Origin: Arachnopeziza araneosa
Taxonomy: Eukaryota > Ascomycota > Leotiomycetes > Helotiales > Arachnopezizaceae
Assembly: GCA_003988855.1 (NCBI GenBank)
Contig: QYAI01000097.1
Location: forward strand, 455,063 to 519,062
DNA length: 64,000 nucleotides
Direction of reading: 5' to 3'
Part shown: piece by piece, positions 56,652 through 64,000 of the stretch
Numbering within the stretch: position 1 is the first letter of the stretch
Layout: every line of letters starts with the position of its first letter
Made by a program: the position numbers and the translations under genes
The notes under the pieces: generated by a model
What the model was told of the DNA's origin: nothing
Database searches by the model: none
Seen by the model: only the letters and a program-made list of their open reading frames with translations

Positions 56652-57731
56652 GTTGCAAAAATCTACTTGGAGTCCCAGAGCCTAATTCATTTGTTACGAC
56701 GGAGTAGGAAAGAAGAGAACTTTCTCATATCCGAGTTCATCGAATGCCTTTTATGGTCACCACCCCCGGTGCAGGCAATATATACGCTCGCTGCCAATCA
56801 CCACCTTTAGGCATGCTGTTTATGCTGTGTTCCGGCCCCGCCAGCCTGGAAATATTCATTTTGGGGGATATGAGGAGTGCGGGGACACTGTAATATAATA
56901 CCCGGTTTAGAGTAAACGCCAGCCAATCCCTCGCCTGCTGAGATCACGAGGTGCCGTTCAGGAGAGTTGCCAGATTGAGGTATATAGATGCTGTCCCACA
57001 TGCCAAGTGGGATGCGACGGTATGCTTGAGGAGCCGAGAGGGTGCACGGAAGAACCTAGGGAAGATCTTTTGATTTGAGCCTGGGCTCAGTGCAAAGGAC
57101 CACGGATTCGATGTTCTTGGCAGCATGCGCATGTATTATATGAACGAAATATCTTCATTCAAATTTCATCGGAGTCTCCATATTCGCGAAGAGACTAAGA
57201 TGAATTGAATAATGGCTTGTTTTCAAAGCCGTTCATTGAAAATGATCTCCATCAGCAGAGAGCTGCACAAGGATTCGTGAAACCACTCGGAGTATTAACA
57301 TGGTAAGATTTTCCGGTCTATGTGTGTGTTCTTAATTTGTACAACATCAAATGTATTGCTAAGTTCGACGGAGTATCACGAAGAAAATAGTTTCCGATGC
57401 CATGTTATTTCTTTTGGAATAGCAAGGTATGGAATAGTCTGCAGAACTCCATGGAGTATCAACTCGATGGGATACTCCAGCTTACCTGCATGTTACTTTG
57501 GGAATGAAAGAAACTCCACCATGATTAATCTTTAAATAGTTAAAGACATCACCGCTCAGAGCTTTCCCACTCGTCAACTTCTTTGATTAGGAAATGTTGC
57601 GGTTGGTAAATCCGCTGCGGAGAGTTTATCTCCCCTAATACTCGCCAGGATTACTGACTTCTGATATCCTTATCTCACTGCCACAACTCTTCTTCCCTTG
57701 ACTCAATGAATTTGGTATGACAAGCCGTAAT
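56652..57731. other. GH7 promoter and spacer
   Basis: No gene recognised. The GH7 promoter occupies the left part; the rest carries only short frames. Confidence 0.4.
56747..56754 (-). promoter_or_regulatory. TATA-like box of the GH7 gene
   Basis: ATAAAAGG on the minus strand lies about 96 nt upstream of the start codon. CCGGGG, which fits the carbon-repressor CreA consensus SYGGRG, lies a few bases further upstream (about 56764-56769). Suggestive only. Confidence 0.3.
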
Positions 57732-59009
57732 TTATGGCTGGAAATCTTTGTACTCCAGGCCCCAATCTTCCACCTTCAAATCAGTTATTGCTTTTTGTAA
57801 TTTCTCTTTCAGATCCCATGATCCGCCAGGTACAATACGCTGTGCTTTACCGCTAGGGCCATTGATTGAAAAGCCATTTGTTGATGGATGAAGATCTATG
57901 CTAGCACTTAGCGATTGGATAGAACACGAAGCATGATCTGGTTTGGCGAATAACCCAAGTTCAAGCTTCCGGGTGCACTGCATCATAGTACCAATTGCAA
58001 AAGCTTTGACCATTTCGAATAATGCGGTATTAGACTCAGACTCGTTTGTATGCTGCCGAGGACCAAGAATATTATTCTCTGATACTTTAATCGCTTCCTC
58101 GACTTTCTGGAAAGCAATATCCCGTTGCTCGTTGATAGCTACTATTCAAATTATCAGCCTTATATCATAAGAAGAGATATCATGGTCGTGTTATAAAACT
58201 GAGGAATTAGCTTGAACTAGATAGGATGTTGCTTGATGTAACGAGGTTAGAGGACTCATCTCGCGAAAGAATCAAAGTTTTTGGAAAAGCAAGACAGATT
58301 TCAATATGCTTGTCTATTGGGAGGCGATAGCGAGAAAAGGACAAGATGACTTACTAAGCACATTGCCAGGAACCCTGATAGTTTCATCTTTCAGATCAAA
58401 AGAGTTGGGGGCAGTTTGTTGAGCGATTCTTGTAAGTGTCTTGAAATGATCCTCCAACTTGAATAACCAAGCCATCCACAGCCATGTCAAGAGAGACTGG
58501 CTGAAGATGTCTGGCAATCCTATTGAGACTACTAGTTTATCAAACCATGCCATTGCACGAGGAAGTACAAGCTCATGCCATTGGTATTTGTCGATGAGCA
58601 CTGCAATGTTGTATAACGTTGCGAGATCCATTTCATTTGGCAATTGCACGTCTTTTTCATACAATATGCCGAGTACAATCATCATCGCAGTCGGATCGTC
58701 TTCTGGATTACGGAGGTCAATCTCAACGACGCCATTCTCTTCAAGCTCCTTGCCTTCCCGAAATGCAGAACCCTCAAGCATCGCTTGGAAATAGCGTGAG
58801 GAGGAAACGAGTTTCAGCGAAGAAACTCGAAGGCAGAATTCTTTGACATGAAAATTGAGCGGCCCGATGTTGTATTCAAGTGGCTTCTTTGACTCATTTG
58901 ATGGTGTTTCGTCCGAGATAGCCTGATTGGGAGGAGCGTCTTCTGGTTGCGCGGCTAGGATCAAGTAGATATCTCCATCAGGCTCGTAGTCGATCGTGAT
59001 AGCAGCCAT
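57732..59009 (-). CDS. BTB/POZ-domain protein
   Basis: Minus-strand exons 59009-58355 and 58141-57732 (213-nt intron, long for this genome) give 354 residues. The BTB fold covers about residues 45-160: FHVKEFCLRVSSLKLVSSSRYFQAML, then GVVEIDLRNPEDDPTAMMIVLGILY, then LATLYNIAVLIDKYQWHELVLP. This is the form common in filamentous fungi, with an unusually divergent first strand. A helical region follows, with no Kelch, MATH or ankyrin partner. Exon 2 (EQRDIAFQKVEEAIKVSENN ... LKVEDWGLEYKDFQP) resembles the tail of the same fungal BTB family. Such proteins are suspected Cullin-3 adaptors or signalling scaffolds; no target is evident. The acceptor is ambiguous by 3 nt. Confidence 0.8.
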
Positions 59010-59951
59010 ATCGAGAGCAGAGTAAACAAAACGGTGTCATATTCCGCCTAGATATGGGTAGGATCCAAAGTAGGAGGTTGTAGAAAGAGAGGCGCAAGGC
59101 AAGCCACAGCGCTTAGGTCACCTCCGTTGCTTTTACGAGAAGTCCCTCTCAACTTGGGAAAATGTTCATAAAATCAACTTTACAAACGAACGGTGCTTTA
59201 AGTTAACTTAATTAGTGGTCCCAAAACCCAGCCTGGAAAAAATCTATCACTACGGATGCACGTGAGCCACACGTGCATTGTCAAAATACCATCTGAGGTG
59301 CCTACCGAACCAATCAAAGGCCCTTGAATCACCTGAGCTCCCCATGTTGGGAGGCATAATGAAACTTGGAGAGCGGCGTGTACAGCATCTTGTACTGTGC
59401 CTCTACCTGTGTCTGAAGACAAGAAAATGATAAATTCTAGTGAGAAAGCAAGATCAAGTTAGAAAAACGTGACCACATGCAGGTGTGCGGGGTTTTCTCC
59501 TGCAAGAACTAGAATGATCGCCATAAGGACATTCTAAGCGTTGCAAGCCTATTTCCCCATCCACAAGGGCGACTCGAAACGTCCCTCTATGACAGCGCTA
59601 CTGTGTAAGATCCCATCTTCCTTAACTTCGTGCTGATGCCGTTCTATATACTGAAGATGACGCAGCCGATACGGCTCGAGCAGTACTCGAACGAATCACT
59701 GCGATTTTGTTCTAAACAAGTTAAGGCTCCTCAATCCCGCCAGGGAATTCCGCTAAGCTCTCAAATTGACGAGATTCGTCAAGACCTCACTATGAACGAG
59801 CTAAATTAACTAAGCTGATTGATATTGATAGAACAAATTGCCTGTCTCACGAAAACACTGAAGCGAAAATTCATTTCTTCGACGATATCGATTCTCTTCA
59901 TCTTTCAATCGCCCAAGCACGCCTCTCATTTCCGCCTTTCAAGTTGTGAAC
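59010..59951. promoter_or_regulatory. shared divergent region BTB / HET-ANK
   Basis: A 942-bp gap between divergent starts. No gene recognised inside; promoters of both genes must lie here. Confidence 0.4.
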
Positions 59952-62855
59952 ATGCGTCTTCTTCACACAAAAATCTTCGAGCTTAGAGAATTTGGAGGGA
60001 GCGAGGTACCCCCATACGCGATTCTTTCGCACACCTGGGGAAAGGAAGAGATCACACTGCAAGATATTCAAAAAAATGAGCCCATGGAATCAGAGGGTTA
60101 TGAAAAAGTCAAAAAAGCCTGCTCTGTTGCCGCGGCAGACAGATTTGACTATATTTGGATTGATACTTGTTGTATTGATAAGACGAGTAGTGCAGAACTT
60201 TCCGAGGCTCTGAATTCTATGTATCGTTGGTACCAGGAGGCAGAAGAATGCTACGCATATCTTAAAGATGTCCAACAAGATTCTATCAACAGACAAACTG
60301 GTACCGCGAGCTCCGAGTTCCGGGAAAGCAGATGGTTTAGTAGAGGGTGGACTCTTCAAGAGCTTATTGCGCCATCAACAGTGATATTCCTTGATCGTGA
60401 ATGGCAAAGGATGGGTACGAAATCAAATTTACAACTGATTTTGTCTGAGATTACCGGCATTCCTGGCGTGTTCTTACTAGGAGATGATATTGAATATGCC
60501 AGTGTCGCTCAAAGAATGTCATGGGCTTCAAAGAGGGAGACAACAAGGATTGAAGATCGCGCCTATTGCCTAATGGGGCTATTTGGCATATGTATGCCAA
60601 TGCTCTATGGAGAAGGGGAGAGGGCCTTCATTAGACTTCAAGAAGAAATTATTAAAGTCACAGATGACCACAGCCTTTTTGCTTGGAAATCTACAGAAGA
60701 TTGCAAAGGGATTCTTGCAACTTCACCAGCTGCGTTCACAAGGTCCGGCAATTTCATCCCAGTCAATCGCTCTTCCACTCTAAACAGCCCTTCAACAATA
60801 AGCAGCAGAGGAGTGTTTTTATCGGCTCACTTTATTGATAGTGGTGAAAAAGGCACAGGGCTTGCTATTCTTCGCTGCACGGAGATAGGGAATGAAAATA
60901 TGCGACTCGCGATTGGCCTAAGGGATGTATTCCTAACGAAACAAGACTTCGTGAGGGAGCAAAGCTCCTCGCTTGAATTGATCAATCTAGAAGATGTCAA
61001 TTTATCCCAATATCCTCTAACGAATTTATATGTCCGGCAATTGCGTCTGACACGCAATAGAAAACTGGAAGAAATTGAGAGATGTGTGATTAAGCTAGAA
61101 GGGGTAACAGCGCAAGACGTGGCTTTACGCATCGCTAATTTGAGATCTGATTACGAGCTCTCCGACGGCCTCATAACAATAAATACAGTAGCTGTTCCTG
61201 ATGGAATAATTTTCCGTCTGGTTTTTATGTGTAAAGATGGAAATTGCTTCCAAATACTTGTGAAGAAATGCGGAAAAGTTCTTTCGGCAGATATATCTAC
61301 CAGCACAAATCCTCAACATCTTGCTTTCCTCCAAAAAGAGCAAAATGATCAAGATCAAATTGTCCAAGAGCTAGATGGTGGACACAGCGTAGAAGTCGCG
61401 ATTAAGAAGCGAGTTCTTCTATTCAGTGAAAGAAGATGCTTTACAAGAGTCGTGGAAATAAATTACTCCAGTGCACCCAAAGGAGTGTGGTTCGAACACA
61501 TAGTTATGTTAGAAGAAGGGATTAAATCACAGAGTATCTTATCATATGCAGCATTGCGAGGGCTTGAACCAGTTGTCAGGTATCTCCTAGGTCGAGAGAT
61601 TATGGCACCAAATTCAAAAGATGAGCACCTGCGGACGCCGCTCTCTTGGGCGGCAGCGAGTGGGCAAGAGGCAATAGTCGAGTTCCTTCTTAAAATGGGT
61701 GCGGCTCCCGAGCTGACTGATGAGAAAAACCGAACACCACTCTCATGGGCCGCTGAGGCTGGTCATGAGGCTGTTGTCCGGATCCTGCTCGCATATGCTG
61801 CCGCGCTCGAGGAAATTGAAAAGAATAGCGATGATAGAGGACTGACTTCATGGACTGGATGGAAACAGTTGATACAAACGAAGGGCGTCCGATCCGAATC
61901 GGATAGAGGTGAAAGCAGATTTTGGCGTCGCTGGGTCGATTTGAGTGATTCGGGGAAACAGACGCCACTTTCATATGCTGCTGCGAATGGGCACGAGGCC
62001 GTCGTCCAGCTGCTGCTCGATACAGGCAGAGTTCATCCCGATTCGCGGGATTCGCGGGATTCGCAGGGTTCTAAGGGGCGGACGCCGCTTTCATATGCTG
62101 CTGCGAACGGGCATGAGGCCGTCATCCAGCTGCTGCTCGATACAGGCAGAGCTTCTCCCGATTCGCGGGATTTTATGAAGCGGACGCCGCTTTCATATGC
62201 TGCTGCGAATGGGCACGAGGCCGTCGTCCAGCTGCTGCTCGATACAGGCAGAGTTAATCTCGACTCGCGGGATTCTATAGAGCGGACACCGCTTTCATAT
62301 GCTGCTGCGAATGGGCACGAGGCCGTCGTCCAGCTGCTGCTCGATACAGGCAGAGTTCATCCCTATTCGCGGGATTCGCAGGATTCTGAGGGGCGGACGC
62401 CGCTTTCATATGCTGCTGCGAACGGGCACGAGGCCGTCGTCCAGCTGCTGCTCGATACAGCCAGAGTTCATCCCTATTTGCGGGATTTGCGGGATTCGGG
62501 GGATTCGGGGGATTCGGGGGATTCTAAGGGGCGGACGCCGCTTTCATATGCTGCTGCGAACGGGCACGAGGCCGTCGTCCAGCTGCTGCTCGATACAGGC
62601 GGAGTTCATCCCGATTTGCGGGATTATATAAAGCGGACGCCGCTTTCATATGCTGCCATGAACGGGCATGAGGCCGTCGTCCAGCTGCTGCTCGATACAG
62701 GCAGTATTGATTATAATTCGATGGATCTCTTTGATCGGACACCGCTCTGGCTTGCTGCTGAGAGCGGACACACAGCAGTCGCCCAGCTACTGTCATTTGG
62801 CAGAATCGGTATAGGTAGCGCTAACCGTGTGGATGGGGGACATACGGAAGGGTGA
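59952..62855 (+). CDS. HET-domain protein with highly homogeneous ankyrin repeats
   Basis: Single exon, 967 residues from ATG 59952 (an in-frame GTG precedes it). The HET domain covers about residues 20-235: PPYAILSHTWGKEEITLQDI, FDYIWIDTCCIDK, YRWYQEAEECYAYLKDV, SRWFSRGWTLQELIAP, WASKRETTRIEDRAYCLMGL and MPMLYGEGERAFIRLQEE. A middle region (about 240-525) has no domain I recognise. Eleven ankyrin repeats fill the rest. Repeats 4-10 begin TPLSYAAANGHEAVVQLLLD almost without change, while the tips after LLLDTG vary (RVHPDSRD, RASPDSRD, RVNLDSRD, GVHPDLRD). HET domains trigger cell death in fungal incompatibility; near-identical repeats are typical of fungal recognition receptors. There is no NACHT or NB-ARC between the parts. 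Confidence 0.92.
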   Translation: MRLLHTKIFELREFGGSEVPPYAILSHTWGKEEITLQDIQKNEPMESEGYEKVKKACSVAAADRFDYIWIDTCCIDKTSSAELSEALNSMYRWYQEAEECYAYLKDVQQDSINRQTGTASSEFRESRWFSRGWTLQELIAPSTVIFLDREWQRMGTKSNLQLILSEITGIPGVFLLGDDIEYASVAQRMSWASKRETTRIEDRAYCLMGLFGICMPMLYGEGERAFIRLQEEIIKVTDDHSLFAWKSTEDCKGILATSPAAFTRSGNFIPVNRSSTLNSPSTISSRGVFLSAHFIDSGEKGTGLAILRCTEIGNENMRLAIGLRDVFLTKQDFVREQSSSLELINLEDVNLSQYPLTNLYVRQLRLTRNRKLEEIERCVIKLEGVTAQDVALRIANLRSDYELSDGLITINTVAVPDGIIFRLVFMCKDGNCFQILVKKCGKVLSADISTSTNPQHLAFLQKEQNDQDQIVQELDGGHSVEVAIKKRVLLFSERRCFTRVVEINYSSAPKGVWFEHIVMLEEGIKSQSILSYAALRGLEPVVRYLLGREIMAPNSKDEHLRTPLSWAAASGQEAIVEFLLKMGAAPELTDEKNRTPLSWAAEAGHEAVVRILLAYAAALEEIEKNSDDRGLTSWTGWKQLIQTKGVRSESDRGESRFWRRWVDLSDSGKQTPLSYAAANGHEAVVQLLLDTGRVHPDSRDSRDSQGSKGRTPLSYAAANGHEAVIQLLLDTGRASPDSRDFMKRTPLSYAAANGHEAVVQLLLDTGRVNLDSRDSIERTPLSYAAANGHEAVVQLLLDTGRVHPYSRDSQDSEGRTPLSYAAANGHEAVVQLLLDTARVHPYLRDLRDSGDSGDSGDSKGRTPLSYAAANGHEAVVQLLLDTGGVHPDLRDYIKRTPLSYAAMNGHEAVVQLLLDTGSIDYNSMDLFDRTPLWLAAESGHTAVAQLLSFGRIGIGSANRVDGGHTEG
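61962..62738 (+). repeat. coding tandem repeat of 102 + 9n bp (7 units)
   Basis: Units start at 61962, 62082, 62184, 62286, 62397, 62535 and 62637, with lengths 120, 102, 102, 111, 138, 102 and 102 bp. Each opens with ACGCCGCTTTCATATGCTGC, with very few differences between units. The extra length always comes as multiples of a 9-bp GATTCGCGG/GATTCGGGG word encoding Asp-Ser-Arg or Asp-Ser-Gly, most extended at 62482-62525. Confidence 0.9.
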
Positions 62856-63290
62856 TATTTGGGAGGAAAGACATATCTAGACAGTGATAAAGCAATTAAT
62901 GCTCTTCAGCTTCTCTTTCTGATAACACCGGGCTACAGTCTCCTTCTCTAGAAGTACATCGTATCTTGACCAGAGGCAAATTTCACAACAACCTTTTATT
63001 CTTTTCCTGGCGTAGATAAGCGGAGGCTTATAGAAGCACAAATTACTTTCTTATCTCGCTACACGCTCGTTGAATAGGCAAGCGATTTGATAAATAACTG
63101 CTTCTTCGAATGCTGCGGTTTGCTGCGAAATATACGACAGTAAGTCCGTGCACCCCCATTTGGATCACCCAAAAATAAGCGAATTTGCAGACCGCCACCT
63201 CATATTTTATTCATTATTAAATTTAATTTCAATTCGAATTGCTTTAAATTCAAGATCTTGCATCTCAAGCTATTTATAGCTCGATATATA
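62856..63290. other. 3' spacer grading into AT-rich repeat DNA
   Basis: No gene recognised. From about 63180 the sequence is AT-rich and leads into a transposase relic. Confidence 0.4.
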
Positions 63291-63556
63291 GAAGACGACT
63301 TGCTTTTAGCTGCTCAGGATGTTGCAAATAGCAAGTCTATTAGAGCAGCTGCTAAAGAATAAGAAGTACTCTTCTCGTCACTCCGAAATTGAATCCAAGG
63401 CAAAGAAACATACTCTATTGCAGCAGAAATTCAGCAAAGACTATCAAGAGCCTAAGAAAGCTACTTTTCTAGTTAAGTGCTTATTTAGAAGTTGTTAGGT
63501 GTTTCATTAACCTACGGCTAAATTTGAGAATTTGCTCAGAAGCTCTTAGTTCTTAA
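63291..63556 (+). pseudogene. pogo/Fot1-type transposase N-terminus, RIP-like stops, cut by an LTR
   Basis: One register reads LLLAAQDVANSKSIRAAAKE, then a stop, then EVLFSSLRN, a stop, IQGKETYSIAAEIQQRLS and further stops, to EFAQKLLVLN at 63556. This matches the order of the pogo/Fot1 helix-turn-helix region ('..SIRAAAK.Y.VP.STLR.R..G.. .....LS..EE'). The damage is nonsense changes without frameshift. The register ends exactly where TGTAACGG of the LTR starts, so an LTR insertion cut it. Confidence 0.55.
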
Positions 63557-64000
63557 TGTAACGGCACGAACACGAATATAGCTAGTCAAGAGGCATATGG
63601 GAGTACGTTGATAGTCTGAGCATATTCGGTTTATAGGCTAGTGTACGAGGGACAGAGGAGCAGCCAATAAAATAAGAATCTCGTTGGCCCTCAACTAGCT
63701 CTCGATAGTATATTTCGGAAGAACGACCAGAGCAAAGAACTTAGAACAAGAACAACGTACGCGCGTGAAGAACCCAAAAACCAGCGTAAACAACAAATAA
63801 GAAACAAGTAGATGAATCAATGTATCAGTATGAAGAGAATATCAATGAAATCCGTGTGATCAATGCTCCATTTGTAACAACGCAATCTATCCTCTCTTCT
63901 TTATACCTATGAATCTTCTGCTGTGTGTGCTCCGTGTGTTCTTCCTCAATCTTCCATGTAGGTGCTCTGTAGGACCTCCTTTATAGAGAGTCCTACGCAC
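63557..64000 (+). repeat. copia-type LTR, 5' end, continues beyond the window
   Basis: Begins TGTAACGGCACGAACACG and shares about 90 nt with the minus-strand copy at 16672-16585. The interior has runs usual for a Ty1/copia LTR, including a CTTCTTTATACC-type region. No coding sequence is reached before the window ends, so it may be a solo LTR or the start of a full element. Confidence 0.55.

Overview
The window reads as nuclear DNA of a filamentous ascomycete (Pezizomycotina). The evidence is short GT-AG introns of about 45-120 nt with CTAAC/CTGAC-type branch points, a fused alpha-beta tryptophan synthase, and families typical of this group (HET, 2EXR, CFEM, AA9, GH7, Rxt3). RIP-like decay of transposons adds to this. 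A member of the Leotiomycetes would fit, but that is inference. Many genes are split by introns, so I rebuilt exon chains by eye; exon coordinates are given in each entry.

Layout. 0-15.5 kb: an array of 2EXR-domain genes and fragments (558, 1907, 6648, 8048, 9487, 12823, 13475, 14893), with a sulfotransferase-like gene (4884-5805) and a CFEM-like membrane protein (11118-12242) between them. 15.5-20.7 kb: a repeat island with a putative LTR, a copia-type LTR fragment and a complete but RIP-inactivated DDE transposon (17056-20574). The transposon has inverted termini and a 6-bp target duplication. 20.7-28.3 kb: a divergent pair, a DUF7708-type protein (minus) and a large AAA ATPase (plus) carrying an in-frame TAG. 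29.9-32.8 kb: a GST-like gene and an AA9 lytic polysaccharide monooxygenase. 33-39.4 kb: a C2H2 zinc-finger protein, then SDHAF4 and TRP5 (housekeeping). 39.8-46.4 kb: three more 2EXR genes, one with a probable acidic repeat tail, and minisatellite-rich spacers. 47.4-54.7 kb: an RG-repeat protein, BTN1 (CLN3) and RXT3. 55.5-56.7 kb: an unusually compact GH7 endoglucanase. 57.7-59.0 kb: a BTB protein. 59.95-62.86 kb: a HET-ankyrin protein with near-identical repeats. 63.3-64 kb: a pogo/Fot1-type transposase relic cut by a copia-type LTR.

How it fits together. Two conserved blocks (SDHAF4-TRP5, and BTN1-RXT3) sit inside accessory DNA that is rich in lineage-expanded families. The accessory genes fall into two groups: secreted plant-cell-wall enzymes (AA9, GH7), and possible self/non-self or stress-signalling components (HET-ANK, DUF7708, AAA, BTB, 2EXR array). 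The most notable signals are the 2EXR expansion, the homogenised ankyrin array whose unit length changes in 9-bp steps, and the intact-frame but stop-ridden transposon.
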